Source: Tethya wilhelma
Taxonomy: Eukaryota > Porifera > Demospongiae > Tethyida > Tethyidae
DNA length: 64,000 nucleotides
Assembly (NCBI GenBank): GCA_964030475.1
Contig: CAXIPT010000007.1
Coordinates: forward strand, 1,866,848 to 1,930,847
Reading direction: 5' to 3'
Made by a program: the position numbers and the translations under genes. The first letter of the stretch is position 1. Each line of letters starts with the position of its first letter. The notes under the pieces are model-generated. The model worked only from the letters and a program-made list of their open reading frames with translations. It searched no databases and was not told the origin of the DNA. Of the stretch, positions 25,973-38,368 are shown one piece after another.

Positions 25973-27261
25973 TCATCTTTTCTGATCACCAACAAATGAA
26001 ATTGAATCATCATCCACCTGAAAAATAGTAACATGCACAGTCATGACTAAAAATGGACAGGGCTAGAGAGCATTGATTCATCATAATGGCATGGAATGTA
26101 ATTGGCAAGAGTGGCAATCAACTTACCTCTGGCCATTTTTCCTGTATGAAGTCTATGACATCATCGCTGACATCTCCTTGAATGACTATTTCATCATCTC
26201 CAGTCACTGAGCTACCGCAGGAGAAGTGCTGAGCAAAGGATTTCGATGCTCTCTTTAAGTCTATGTCTGAAATACAATGGAAACAAAAAGATAAAGGGTT
26301 TGTTTGTTTTTACACAGCACTCAAATCTTGTCATGCTGGGCCTCAAGATTCTTTATGACTTTGTGAGTGTCTGACCAATGAGACTACACTAAAATTTCTC
26401 AGCCTTATTCCACTGCAATTGGAATGGGACATAAACTATCAGTAACTATCAGTAACGTCAGGGAGAGACTTTATACCTGGGAACAAGGCTACTACGACTC
26501 ACCAAATGTCTTCAATCCAACTACAACTGTGACACATTTTTTTTTCCCTCTCGTCGCTCTCGATACTTTAATCATTTTCACTACTTCCTGAACAAAACAA
26601 TACACAGGGACACACATATCAATTCTTCCTGTTATTCGGTCAACCTTGAATGACTTACAAACTGTGCTTTCTTTCTAATCTTTCGCATAGCTTTGCCACC
26701 TTTCATAAAAAAACAATAACAATAAACAAGAGACATAAAATGCATTCATCTTAAAAGTAAAATTACCTCTTGTTTGTCTCTTTCCACCATCTGTTGAGAG
26801 AGCCTCTAACTGCTCAGTAACTGCATCCAAAGAAAAAATGAAAACAAAAACATAGGATTTACATAAATTTGTATATTCATGCATGTATACTGTATTACAA
26901 GCACTTCTATAAAGCATGCCACAATGCCATGTTCACTGTACTGGGTGGGGATGGGAAAATGTTGTCCATTTAGATATAATTGAATCCAGTACTAGTTACC
27001 TCCTTCGACTAGTCTGACATAGTGATCGGGCAAGTGTGTCTTCATCCATTCATAACACTGTGTTGGATTGGGGCCATATTCACAGTACTGCATGCATTAG
27101 ATAGACAAAATATGTTTCATCCAATGGCTTGATTCACATATGAATAGATATACCTCTGGTGGCATTGTACAAAGGCCACAGTAGTCCACTAGCAGAGGGT
27201 ATTCAACATCTGCATCATCTGTTTCAGGTGTGGCTGTCTGCACTTCCACAACACCAGCCAT
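25973..27261 (-). CDS. DENR: Density-regulated protein (DENR), translation reinitiation/recycling factor
   Basis: DENR pairs with MCTS1 to remove tRNA from post-termination 40S subunits and promote reinitiation. Seven exons: 27261-about 27152, about 27088-27000, about 26822-26767, about 26705-26660, about 26586-26505, about 26268-26127 and 26018-25973. The N-terminal zinc-binding part shows [20 protein letters not shown] and [14 protein letters not shown] Lys-rich link is followed by the SUI1 domain: [50 protein letters not shown] and [13 protein letters not shown], ending in a DWPEVDDDSI-type C-terminus. All hallmark blocks are present. The gene is convergent with C1QBP (110 bp between stops) and 65 bp downstream of TRIAP1. 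Confidence 0.95.
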
Positions 27262-27325
27262 CTTCATAGAAATTTCAATATTACTCTCTTATAAAAAGAA
27301 AAATTAATTATCAGTGAGTCTATTG

Positions 27326-27634
<309 letters not shown>

Positions 27635-27953
27635 CTACCTAAGGGTAACACGTGGGTAGCTCCTGTAATTTGTTACAGGACTCTGACGCAGAACTCTAAA
27701 TGAAATCTAGTCATGTGACAATGCTGTTACAGGACTCTGACACAGGACTCTCACTAGCCAATCATATTGCCGTTTCCTTGCCAACGTGTCGATACAAATG
27801 CATGCGCCGCAGGGCATTATCCCCGAATCTTCTTCACATCAAACTTCGAGAGCAGCCAGAGTGCAAGTGAATTTGGAAACCCATCAGTAAGTGAGTGGTT
27901 AACCGATCCATTGTAATAATCATTCATCATTGCATTGTATTTCATTGATAGAA

Positions 27954-28223
27954 ATGACGGAACGCAAGGCAGTGATAAAAAATGCTGATATGACTGAAGA
28001 TATGCAGCAAGATGCTGTTGACTGTGCAACTCAAGCAATGGAGAAATTCAACATTGAGAAAGACATTGCTGCATATATCAAGAAGGAATTTGATAAGAAA
28101 TACAACCCCACATGGCATTGCATTGTTGGCAGAAACTTTGGTTCCTATGTTACACACGAAACGAAGCACTTTATCTACTTCTATTTGGGACAAGTTGCAG
28201 TTCTACTGTTCAAGTCAGGATAA
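27954..28223 (+). CDS. DYNLL: Dynein light chain LC8
   Basis: Hub protein that dimerises and binds linear motifs in dynein and many partners. The 89-codon product comes from one coding exon. It begins [20 protein letters not shown] and is nearly identical to vertebrate DYNLL1/2 through [20 protein letters not shown] and [28 protein letters not shown] acceptor sits 3 bp before the ATG, so a non-coding 5' exon is likely. Length is exactly that of the family. Confidence 0.98.
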   Translation: MTERKAVIKNADMTEDMQQDAVDCATQAMEKFNIEKDIAAYIKKEFDKKYNPTWHCIVGRNFGSYVTHETKHFIYFYLGQVAVLLFKSG

Positions 28224-28383
28224 ACAAAGGATCCCATTTTAGAACCGTCCATGCATAATGCCATTATAATACTAAAACATGTTTGTGTACATAGCACATA
28301 AAATCTGCAAACAAGTTATGAATATTGCCCAGTTTTAATTATTTTGCTTTGAGAATATTTTGTGGTGGAAGCAAGCAGTGAAT

Positions 28384-29758
28384 ATGGGTGGTATATCCGG
28401 AAAACTATTTCAGGGTTCCAATTCAGGTTCAAGAGAATACGCAAAGGAGTATCAAGCAATGGAGACTTTAGTGGTGCCAGCTGTTTTGGAACAGTATCTC
28501 GCCCTGGGAGATGGGAACAATGGCTGTCCAGTTGAAGAAGCTATAAAATTAGACAAGGACGAAATTCCCAACCTTTATCGAGTCACTGCAGACCAGTTTG
28601 AGCTTGCGTTTGAAGAGAGAGGTGTAGCTTACGAAGAGAGCGCAGTAACTACTCAGAGAGCTGAAGTGGCGTTCAACATTCACCAAGGTGGGACCCCCAA
28701 CTTTAGTCTCCGCTTGGACCCCACCCCTGTGGTTATGTGGGGGGTCAACTTTGCTGGGAAAGTCATTGTGAAGCATAATGGTGGTCAAGAGAGGCTCATC
28801 TATTTACCTGGAACAAGAACCTATGATCCTGCTGGAATCACTGGTCAGTGAGTTTGTTGCACATACACATAATATTATGCACTTAGTACCACTTAGTACC
28901 CACTGTTGATGATGTGTTAACGATCTGAGCCAGTGTGTTTATAGTTGACCACGACAACCACTAAACATTTTGCGATTAAGTTTTGGCATGTGAAAGTTTC
29001 TCTTTTAACTTGTGTATGTGTAGCAATCATAGCTACCCTGTACTGGGTACAGTTAAACCTTCCACTGAAACAAACATCATGAACATCCTTTCAATCTTTG
29101 CATGGGCTTCCCTGGGCCCAGTGATCTCAGATTTATGAGTTCACAGTGTCTAGTCATGCTCATAGGTACTCAATGTCGAGATTCTTGCTTAGTCTCTCAT
29201 CCATGTACTTTATACAAACAATACACCAATTCACAAGATGTTGCTGTCGTGTTAGTTACACATAAACTGATGTATTTTGTGTATGTGTTTGTGTGATCTT
29301 TAGGTGATCCTCATGCCAGTGAACGTATTGGACCATCTTGTTCTCGTACTCAACTAGGCATCACGATCGCACAGGTTGTAGCTCTGCACAAAGGAGGAGG
29401 TGATGTGGAACAGTTGAACGAAATGCAAGACAAACTACGACCCCTCATTGTGCGTTATCACGGTCGATTGGCTCTCTTTGAGTACATGAAGCAACAGATT
29501 CAGGAGGCAGTCCTAGACAACGCTGATGTGACCCCTTACCCAGAGTTCATCAAGGTTCTTGTAAAAGACAATAAACTGGAGTTGAGCGATGCTAGAAAAC
29601 ATACGCGGGCCTACTTGGAATCTTACAACCGTGGTTTGGCACACCCACCCATGCAGTATTTTGTAAAAGTGTCCAAGAAAGACGATCCTGAGAAACTATT
29701 TAGTGCTGAAGATCTTGCAAAGTTCAAGTTCATCATTGGTAGCGAAATGAACTGGTGA
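28384..29758 (+). CDS. Unrecognised two-exon protein of 304 residues
   Basis: Exons 28384-28843 and 29304-29758 join in phase 1 across GT–AG and give 304 residues plus TGA. The first in-frame ATG is at 28384 (MGGISGKLFQ). Glycine at position 2 with Ser at 5 and Lys at 7 would allow N-myristoylation, but this is only a pattern match. The first exon contains a beta-rich looking block (VAFNIHQGGTPNFSLRLDPT, VVMWGVNFAGKVIVKHNGGQ). The second is helical and charged (LNEMQDKLRPLIVRYHGRLA, LFEYMKQQIQEAVLDN). There is no signal peptide, transmembrane segment or catalytic motif that I can name. Good codon structure and in-phase splicing support a real gene. Confidence 0.75.
28852..29303. other. Intron of the unrecognised gene
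   Basis: No repeat or nested gene recognised in this 460-bp intron. Confidence 0.5.
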
Positions 29759-30058
29759 ACAAATTTTCATTGTTGTTCCTTTTATCCCTTGTGCAATAGC
29801 CGCAATTATTGTAGTAAAGACAATACCACAATAGAAAAAAGTTCTCTCTTTCCCCTCACATCAAATTCCCGCCGGCCGGCCATATCGTGCGCGCACGCCG
29901 CCTCCGTGTTCCACTGTGCCACGAGGCCGAGCGGGACGATTAATATGGTGCGCATTTATTAGAAAAGAAATTACCACGCCAAAATCTGAAAACTTACTAG
30001 TTCATTAGTTGTCAGTACAGTCTACACCGAGAACACTAAACGAAGCAGCGGTATAAGC
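29759..30058. promoter_or_regulatory. Upstream region of the SRSF1-like pair
   Basis: Holds a GC-rich patch with CCGGCCGGCC and GCGCGCACGC near 29870-29900, unlike the AT-rich surroundings and consistent with a promoter. No coding sequence seen. Confidence 0.45.
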
Positions 30059-30926
30059 ATGGCTTATAGAGGCGGTGAAACTAATGACTGCAAGATCTAC
30101 GTGGGTAACTTACCTGGAGATGTGAGGAAAAGAGATTTAGAAGACATATTTATCAAGTACGGAACAATCATCGATGTGGATCTTCACACCAGAAAATCAG
30201 TTCCATTCGCATTCATTGAATTTGAAGATCCAAGGTACATAATCTACCCTTGTATCTATAACTTATTTTGTGACAATAAAGTAAGTTAATGCTATTGCAT
30301 TATTTTATATCCTCAGAGATGCAGAAGATGCTGTAAGAGACAGAGATGGATACCGTTTTGATGGTGTTCGAATAAAAGTAGAGTTTCCACGTAGTTCCAA
30401 TCGTGGAAACCAATCGTTCGATCGCCGTCGAGGAGGGGGATTTCAAGGACGTTTTAACAAACCAAAAGGCTATCAGCTGATCGTGACCGGACTTCCACCA
30501 ACTGGTTCTTGGCAGGACATCAAGGATCACTTCCGTGAGGCTGGAGATGTTCTCTATGCTGATGCGTTCAAGGATGGAACTGGAGTGGTGGAATTCTCGA
30601 GATATGAACACATGAAACGAGCTCTGAGAGACCTTGATGACAGCAAATTCAGATCTCACGAGGTTAACACACTCATGATTAATCCTGATCCATCAAACTT
30701 TGATTTGGTTACAAGTTCTTGCATGCACACACATTAGCGAGATAGCCAGGCAATCTTTACTTCTTTTACTTTTTTTTAATAGAATGAGACGTCTTACATT
30801 CGAGTGAAGGACCCTCAAGCTTCTCGTTCTCCTAGTCCTGAATCGAGAAGGAGTCCTCGCTACGATTATCGACGCTCCAGAAGCCATTCCAGAAGTCGAT
30901 CTAGATCACCACCAAGGCGCTATTGA
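30059..30926 (+). CDS. SRSF1: SR splicing factor SRSF1-like, copy 1
   Basis: Nuclear splicing regulator with two RRMs and an RS tail. Exons: 30059-30233, 30317-30662 and 30783-30926. RRM1 has RNP2 IYVGNLP and RNP1 [10 protein letters not shown] Gly/Arg-poor linker of about 25 residues follows ([18 protein letters not shown]). RRM2 is the pseudo-RRM type, with the invariant SWQDIKDHF heptapeptide region (SWQDLKDH in vertebrates) and [20 protein letters not shown]. The RS tail is short ([16 protein letters not shown]). The exon layout is identical to copy 2, 560 bp downstream. Confidence 0.95.
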
Positions 30927-31483
30927 ACATGCAAACTCATTCGTTACCTATCATGTTTAACAAAGAAATTGTTGCTTGGACCATCAGTAAAATATCGTTG
31001 GATACATATCTTTTCACTATAGGAACCCTCAAATAATTGGTATGACTGTATATACACTAAAAAAACTGTCTTCCCTATGACTTTTTGTGTGATATTTCAC
31101 ATATCAGATGCACATTTTACACGAACATTCCAATATTATATTAAGCGGTACATATTTTGTATTCTATTTTTCACATTTGCTGTTGTTGTTCTTTTGTCTT
31201 GCACACTATCTAGCCCCCTCAATGTGGACTGGAGTCAGCCACACACATGGGGACTCCTATTTGGGGGATCAGTGAGTACTGGAGGACATTGGATATGGGA
31301 AAAGATAGGCCATGCGCAATGTGTTAAAGTGCGTGGGGCGGGCGCTTGTGCGTATATGAAAGGGTTAAAATATTTTTTATATGCGGTGCATTGAAAATTG
31401 AAACTTTCGATCAAGCACGAGGCTGAGGGGAGGAACACTGAACTGAATCTATAGTTTACAAGTAACTACCAGACTCTGAAAGA
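30927..31483. other. Spacer between the two SRSF1-like genes
   Basis: 3'UTR of copy 1 and promoter of copy 2. No exon or repeat recognised. Confidence 0.5.
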
Positions 31484-32582
31484 ATGAGCAGATACGATCG
31501 TGACCGTGCTAACAACGACTGTAAGATCTACGTGGGTAACCTACCTCGGGATGTAAGGAGCAGAGACCTGGAAGATATTTTTTACAAGTTCGGGAAAATC
31601 ATCGAGGTCGACTTACACGACAACAGAGATAATCCTTTTGCTTTTGTCGAGTTTGAGGACGTAAGGTGAGAGGAAAATAATATATTTTTTAAAAGATAAT
31701 TGTTAGATTCCACTCTGCAAAATTAAATTAACCGTGTGGGTTTTTTGGTTTTTTTTTGGTTGTTTTTGACAGGGATGCGGGTGATGCTGTGAAAAGTAGA
31801 AATGGCTATAATCTCGACGGTTCTCGAATCAGGGTGGAGTTCCCCCACAGTTCAAGTCGTGGCGGTGAAAGTCGTGGAGGAGGAGGCTATAGAGGAGGGA
31901 GGGGAAGAGGGGGATACGACCGAGGCTTTGGCGGGGGAGGTAGGTTTGAGAGGAGAGGAAAAGGCTACAAACTTGAAGTGAGCGGGCTTCCACCGACCGG
32001 CTCTTGGCAGGATGTGAAGGACCACTTTCGCGAGGCTGGTGATGTGATGTACGCTGACGTGTACAAGGATGGGAGTGGTGTGGTGGAGTTCTCCCGCTAT
32101 GAGCACATGAAGAGAGCTCTGAGGGACCTTGACGACAGCAAGTTTAGGTCACACGAGGTGGGCACAACTTATTATCTACGAGCACTACACACAACTTGTA
32201 GATGTCATATCTTTATTGGTGTGACATTCTTGAAATATTGCACACTTGATTTATCAGGGTGTCTTGAGTAAAATGAGAAATTTTTTGATGGGCAAAAAAA
32301 AAATTTTTTTTTGGTTGAAACTAAATTTCACGTACTTGTTGTGCATCAATAAGCATATGAAAATTCCCTGCTGTAAAGTAATCTGGCATCCATTAAGTCT
32401 TGTTTTTACAAGTACTAGCAAGTGCAAGTACAATAGTTATGATCTTGACTCTGCAGGGGGAAACCAGCTACATCCGTGTGAGGGATCCCAACGACCGCTC
32501 TTCCCCTTCTCCGAGACGTTACAGTCGTTCCAGGTCGAGGAGCCGTTCTCCTCGAAGTCGATCAAGATCTCTTTCCCGTTGA
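31484..32582 (+). CDS. SRSF1: SR splicing factor SRSF1-like, copy 2
   Basis: Exons: 31484-31665, 31773-32158 and 32457-32582. Same architecture as copy 1: RRM1 ([29 protein letters not shown]), linker, pseudo-RRM with SWQDVKDHF, then a compact RS tail ([18 protein letters not shown]). The linker is much richer in glycine than in copy 1 ([17 protein letters not shown]), like the hinge of vertebrate SRSF1. RRM2 is almost identical between the copies ([20 protein letters not shown] in both), while RRM1 and linker have diverged. This indicates an older tandem duplication or partial gene conversion. The two copies are transcribed in the same direction. Confidence 0.95.
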
Positions 32583-32984
32583 TTTCCCCCGTCAAACGAA
32601 AGAATACATTTTTGTTACTGAAAGAAAACAAACAAAACTAAGGGTGTTGTGGATGTGTTTAACATTACTTTTTCTCTATAGGAATCCATCTCGCTCAACT
32701 GGTACGACTTGCTCGTAGATAATGTTTATAATAAAAATAAAATAAGTACTAATATTATACTAGTATACTGTTTTACTGAAATAGTTTGCACACACTGGTG
32801 TATACATACATATACTATTTCGTACAATGCAATGTATTGATGTTGTCTTTTCGTCATTACTTTAGCGTTTGTGAACCAACAGTGGTAAACACTGGTGGAT
32901 GTGGAGAGGCTCCTCTTGACCACACAATCTTTGTAAATCACTATGGGAGCTACATAGGTGCATGGATTACCATAATGGTCCCCC

Positions 32985-33270
32985 CTCCCTCCCTTACATA
33001 TGGATGGGAAACAGTGAGAGAGAGAAAGCTTCACAAAGCCACCCCAATCCTTCTCATGCAGCCACCTAGGATACCAGGCCTTTAGGATTGTAGGATTAAC
33101 ACAGGATTCGGATCCATAGGAACCCACCCTCCCCAGTCTATTATGGATGGGAAAAAGAGAGAGGTTCAGGAAACCATCTTTCCTTTTCACACAGTCCCCT
33201 CCGTAGGATATCATACACTTTAGGATTAGGATAAACACAGGATTTGGACCTAATAGGACCCCCCACCCTG
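32985..33270 (+). repeat. Imperfect tandem duplication, about 130-150 bp unit
   Basis: Two consecutive units share, in order, TATGGATGGGAAA, AGAGAGAAAGCTTCA/AGAGAGAGGTTCAG, TAGGATAcCA, CTTTAGGATT, AACACAGGATTcGGA and TAGGAaCCCACCCT. The first unit is about 32995-33135, the second about 33136-33270. Confidence 0.75.
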
Positions 33271-33397
33271 GCTAACTGCATGCACTCAGTGAAAGGATCA
33301 CACACAGTAGGCCCATACAGTCAGTACACAGGATAAGGATTAATACCATACAACACATACGTATACGGAAAATCACGGAAATACAGACAAGGAAACG

Positions 33398-33656
33398 CTA
33401 GCTGGTCGTTATTATTTCAGGGTCGTTTGAATCTATGAGTGGTTCAGGAGAGTCAGTCCAATCCTTGAGGGTAAGCTGCTGAAGGTGTTCTCTGGGAAAG
33501 ACGTGGAGAGAGAGGTCGTTGAAGACTGTGGAGTCAGGGTAACTGGTTGGTAGGGGGTACTCCAAACACACACCACATATCTTGAGCAATGGTGGTGAAG
33601 GGGGGTAAAACCAACCCACACGACAAGTTTGGGGGGTTGTGTGTGTGTGTGTGTGT

Positions 33657-33704
<48 letters not shown>

Positions 33705-33705
33705 N

Positions 33706-33776
<71 letters not shown>

Positions 33777-34168
33777 ATTTAAGAGCCTAGCTGGAATTGA
33801 TGCTATGTATGTGTGCTACTGTTAATTTTGTGTGTAAGATGTACTATGTGTGTGTGCATGTGATGTTTGTATTACTTCTGTGTACACATACATAAGGATA
33901 CCTTGTAGATGTATCTTGCTTCCTTTTCTAATCGGTCCCTAGGAATCCTGTCAAATGGGTTGTGTTTCATTAGTGAGTAATACAGCACATTCCTTGTACC
34001 TTTCTTCGTAGCTACTGAAAGTGTTTCCAATAAGAGCCATCTGTGTTAGGTTGTCTATACTCCAATTAGCCCACAGTACATTGTTGTACATGGCCCGGCC
34101 ACAGTGTGGCATGTAGAACAAGGTAGGCTGGTTGATTCTTCTTTTGCAAGCCTGTATATGTGTAAAAT

Positions 34169-34217
<49 letters not shown>

Positions 34218-35090
34218 GCGTGTGTGTGTGCGTGTGCGTGTGCGTGTGCGTGTGCGTGTGCGTGTGCGTGTGCGTGTGCGTGTGCGTGCGTGCGTGCGTG
34301 CGTGCGTGCGTGTGTGTGTGTGTGTGCACATACCTACCTCATTTCGAGGTAGCAAATGGCAACCACAATCTTGGATAGCAACCAACTCTTCTTTGTGAAG
34401 AACCGGATCAAACACCCATACACTGGGGGCATGGTGCGTACAGCTGCTACTGCTGTAAGCTGCCACTACCATCTCCAGGAGGAGTGCCAACTGAAGTTGA
34501 GCTATGTGGGAGGTCCCGATGTGTCCAATCCCATAGCAGACCACCTCTCTGTACAAAGGGATGGTCACTCTTCTCAAGATGTCCACTGTGAGGATGAAAG
34601 AAAGAGGTGCATTGTTGTGAGCTGGTGCATCATGCATGCATTTTTATGTATAGAAGTGGAACAGACTTGTTACTATTAGACTATTGTGATTGTGTGTGTG
34701 ACATTTTTTGTACGTACTTAATTCTGAAAAGAATATTGTTTCTTTCAAGGTTTCTCTAAAAAAAAAAAGATCAATGTATTATTATTAATAAACATTTTGA
34801 ATAAAATTCATTGGGGTCATAGTCTCTGTTGTATGCTTTAGCTATATACCTGTATGCAGTCACTTTCTGTACAATCTCCACTGAGGAGGGGCCATCATAT
34901 TTCTGTGTTGCCAACTCTCTTGGTACAGTTCTTGGAGATTTGAAGGAGTGCTTGTTTCTCTTCTTAACTAGTTGAAACCCATCTCCATCAGTACTGTATG
35001 CATGCATATAAATTGCAGACTTTCATATGTATAGATTGATCAGTTGCATATATTTTCATAGGTATATATGTACCTTTTCTTTGCAGCCAT
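33398..35090 (-). CDS. SRRD: SRR1-like protein (SRRD)
   Basis: Member of the SRR1 family (plant SRR1 acts in circadian/light signalling; the animal homologue has been tied to haem and clock regulation). Exons on minus: 35090-about 35075 (MAAKKR), about 34996-34850, about 34592-34336, about 34149-33950 and about 33640-33398. Signatures: YREVVCYGIGHIGTSHIAQL (human ECVCYGLGNFSSCVIARSQL), QLALLLEM, VWVFDPVLHKEELVAIQDCG, NQPTLFYMPHCGRAMYNNVL (human [20 protein letters not shown]), WANWSIDNLTQMALIGNTF and LHVFPREHLQQL. Long (GT)n runs occupy the introns between these exons. The end, DPEIITTS, is slightly shorter than in human. Confidence 0.92.
33630..33775. repeat. (GT)n microsatellite with a single N
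   Basis: Long GT run within the last SRRD intron, containing one N at 33705. Confidence 0.97.
34170..34327. repeat. (GT)n(GTGTGC)n(GTGC)n microsatellite
   Basis: Pure GT passes into GTGTGC hexamers, then GTGC tetramers, then GT again; it lies in an SRRD intron. Confidence 0.97.
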
Positions 35091-35278
35091 TCTTATAGCA
35101 GCACACCAGTATTCTAAACTAGGCACACCATGAGCTAGTACTTCATATTATACATTCACAAAAAGTGACAATGCATGGGTATGGGTTTTCATAAATAATA
35201 TTATTGCATATATACAAAATATGTTATGTTGAAATAAAAATGAGAACTATGACAATATTGCAATCAGAAATGAAAATT

Positions 35279-36330
35279 TTAGCAACTGTCAGTTTCATCT
35301 TGTGCTTCATATAAACCTATAGTCAAGGAGTGAAGAGAGTATTTGCATTCTAAAGCAAGTTTAAGCAACCATTCAATATATTGTTTCATACCTTCCATTC
35401 CATCAGTGAAGCGTTGATAAGAGGATGGGACTGGGACACCACTACTGAATCGTTTCCTTTCAGTTTTATGACCTATTTTTTCAGCACTCTTTTTATTCAA
35501 ACTCAATTTTTTTGCCAACTTCTTGAGTTTTTTTCGTTTTCCTACAAACATAATATTACAGTATGCGTAAACTAGCTGTAAACTGCAACTTTAGTATATC
35601 ATTATATGACAAGAATCAACGACAAGGTTGATTGTGTGAAAAAACATACCATCAATGTTAGGTCAATACATGAATGCATTACAAAGATGTTACGTGTACC
35701 TTTTCTTGTGCGGTGTTTCTCCTTCGTACTCTCAGTCACCACCACTGCCTGCTGCTGCTGTGAAACAGATGACTCCAGAGCACTGGCCGAACACACCTGG
35801 TGATCATCTCTCCCATTCATAGAAGCACTTCGCTCTGTCACATCCTCTCCACCACTAGACCGCTCGTCGACCACATACGTTGCTTCGGGTAGCAGATCAG
35901 TTCCCAAACAAGCCTCCTCGTAAGTTGGTAAGGGGTCATCTTCGGGAGGCACATCGGGATTGGGCAAGGGGGAAGAGTCTCTAGAACTACTCTCTTCGTC
36001 AGTTTCCGAGTCTTCTTCATCGTCGTAGTCAAAGTTAGGAACTAGTTCGGGTGGCCCACCTATGTCATCACTGTACTGTGTGTCTGTATGGTGTGCTGTA
36101 TAATTTGAATGGGAAGATGTGATATTGGATGTATCTGGCGAAGAAGCTGTCATGAGGTAGTCTACAGCTGCTTCTAGTTGGCCGTGATGGGTCTGCAACA
36201 CGCTGAGAAGGATGTCGTGATCTAGAGTGGGGAACATGGCCGATAGATCAGCTAGAACAGTCGAGTCTTCATCGTCACTTAATTCATAGAGAGGGATAGC
36301 TTCAGCTCCAGTAATTGGTGCTGCTGACAT
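35279..36330 (-). CDS. CUEDC1: CUE ubiquitin-binding domain protein, CUEDC1-like
   Basis: Two coding exons: 36330-35700 and 35541-35279, joined in phase. ATG at 36330 gives MSAAPITGAE. Residues about 25-65 form a CUE domain: VLADLSAMFPTLDHDILLSV followed by QTHHGQLEAAVDYLM. The MFP and the di-hydrophobic pair near the end are the ubiquitin contacts in this fold. A long acidic Ser/Pro-rich middle (PEDDPLPTYEEACL contains a PPxY-like PTYEE) follows. The C-terminal basic block (GKRKKLKKLAKKLSLNKKSA) recalls the KxxRRKLxELAxxF region of CUEDC1. A possible 5' exon near 36484-36411 (MQSIRPIGAY) does not join in phase, so I start at 36330. The CUE domain is solid; orthology to CUEDC1 is tentative. 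Confidence 0.75.
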
Positions 36331-37573
36331 CAAGCCAACTACAGATACAACACACACATACAAAAAAAACTTACATTACCCAACATGTAGTCTACAAAGA
36401 CGATTTTACCTATTCAAGTAGAGTTGATACTTTTCTACAGTATTGTAGGCTCCAATGGGACGTATAGACTGCATGGCAACGAAGAAGTGAGCTTAGAATG
36501 AGCATACCTTCATCGAAAAGATTTTACAACTGGTAAAGGTCGTCAAGCAAGCTGGGAACAAGAATTTGCTTGGTAACGTAAAGGTGGTCCCAGTGCATTG
36601 CACTTGTGGTTGGAACCAGAGGGTTGATTATGTGCCCAGAAAAGGAAAAAATAAGGTAATGCTATAAATTCGTGGATGCAATTTATAAAGATATTTATTA
36701 TAGGAGATCTAAACACAAGCAAGTGCACATCCTGGAGCTCGACCTGGCCATAGTTGGATCATGTTACATTGTAGTCAGGTCAATGCAGTGAAAGGATTTT
36801 ATCAGAGCAGGTGCTGGCTGTGGAGTTCCTCATCCTGATGACCTTTGACCTTTAAAAATCTTGGAAACACTGTAATACATTGTAAGGAAGTGAGCTACTA
36901 TCAATAGTTTTCCAGTAATGTAAAATAGCCGCACAACCAAATATGGTAATAACCATGCAGTGGCCCCACCATACTACGTATGTGCATACATACAAACATC
37001 AACACAAACTTGTATCATGCAACTGATCCATCGATAGTGATGCAAACAAAGTTGATGCAGCATAAACGTGAATAAAATTTGCTAACATTGAGTTAGCAAA
37101 ATTATATTTTAGCTCCATCATACTAATCAATGTGCGTACGTGCACTAAATTACTGCTAGTATAAGTCATTATGCCAAGGATGGTCCACCATACTGTGAGG
37201 GTGTGTGTGCATACATGCATGATGAGAGTATATAGCAAGTGGCGCTGTTTTTGGAAGATGCAGTGCATGCTTGCTTCATGCAGCTAGCTCATTACACTCA
37301 TGCATCTTCTGATAGCTTTCCCTGACTGTTGGGACCACAGCAGCACCATGCATGTAAGGATCTAGGAACGCATATTTTATTAACAATCTGACCGTGCTGT
37401 CGCTCCTCCCAGCTGCCAGCTCTTCAAGTTACACGTTTTATATTATAATGCTATAACTTCAAATTGACAATATATAGTGTACTGTTCAAGTTCTCATTAC
37501 TTTGAGCACTCAAACATGCAGTTAGAATTCAAATCAGCAGTTCTTTCCCACACCCGATTAGTGACATCACTTG
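36331..37573. other. Intergenic region, no gene recognised
   Basis: AT-rich sequence between the CUE gene 5' end and the cofilin stop. Repeated ATGCATG-type words, no domain-bearing ORF. Confidence 0.5.
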
Positions 37574-38288
37574 TTACACCCGCAGGACCTGATCAAATGA
37601 TAGATCATCTCTTTTTTTTGCATTTAAGTAATTTCGGAGACCTGGAAATTTCTCCTTAAGACGATCCTTTGCTGATGAGTACAACATTCTTGGCTTCATT
37701 GGACTAGCATCAGGGATCCTATTATATATATAAACGTATATGCACTGCATGTATCAGTGTTTGTGTGTGTGTAGGGGAGGGGGGGGGGGGAGATTTTGTT
37801 TGCAGGATGTACATGTGTGAAGACAATATCAATGCAATTATGTATTGAGTGTAGCACTGAATGCAACTTGATTCTTTCGTAAACTGAATTCAAAATACTT
37901 ACCAAGCTATAAAGACAAGAATCAAAGTATCACGGCCATCAGTTTCATTGAAGTACTCAATGTCATAAAGAGCAAAACGGGGTTCTTTGTCTGGAAGTTC
38001 ATCGCCGTTTATAAACATTTCCCACTCTTGCTTTGCATCGGCATACGAGGGAAATTCCTTAGGTCGGGTTCTTTCTTGGCTTTTTTTACTCAACTTAACG
38101 TTGCCCTCAAGCTCAAAGGTAGCCCACTTGTATTTATGATCAGCCTTCATTTCTTCAAATACTGTTTTGACTTCTTCATCAACTTCCACACCTAGCTGTA
38201 TAATGAGGAATTTATGATACAAGACTGTATACAATTCAGACAAAACAATAATATAATTATTATTATTGTTATTATTATTAGATCTATC

Positions 38289-38368
<80 letters not shown>

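Noticed and set aside
31077..31394. 105-codon plus-strand frame with a hydrophobic start between the SRSF1 copies
   Set aside because: No homology, and it lies across the 3'UTR and promoter; hydrophobic only because the DNA is T-rich.
32726..33238. A 170-codon minus-strand open frame
   Set aside because: It crosses the tandem duplication, has no recognisable domain and no splice or start context; likely chance.
34104..34637. Long open frames on both strands of the GT/GC-rich tract
   Set aside because: Simple repeats stay open in all frames. Only the flanking SRRD exons on minus have homology.
36411..36484. A possible first coding exon (MQSIRPIGAY…) for the CUE-domain gene
   Set aside because: Its donor phase does not match the acceptor before MSAAPITG; kept as possible 5'UTR only.
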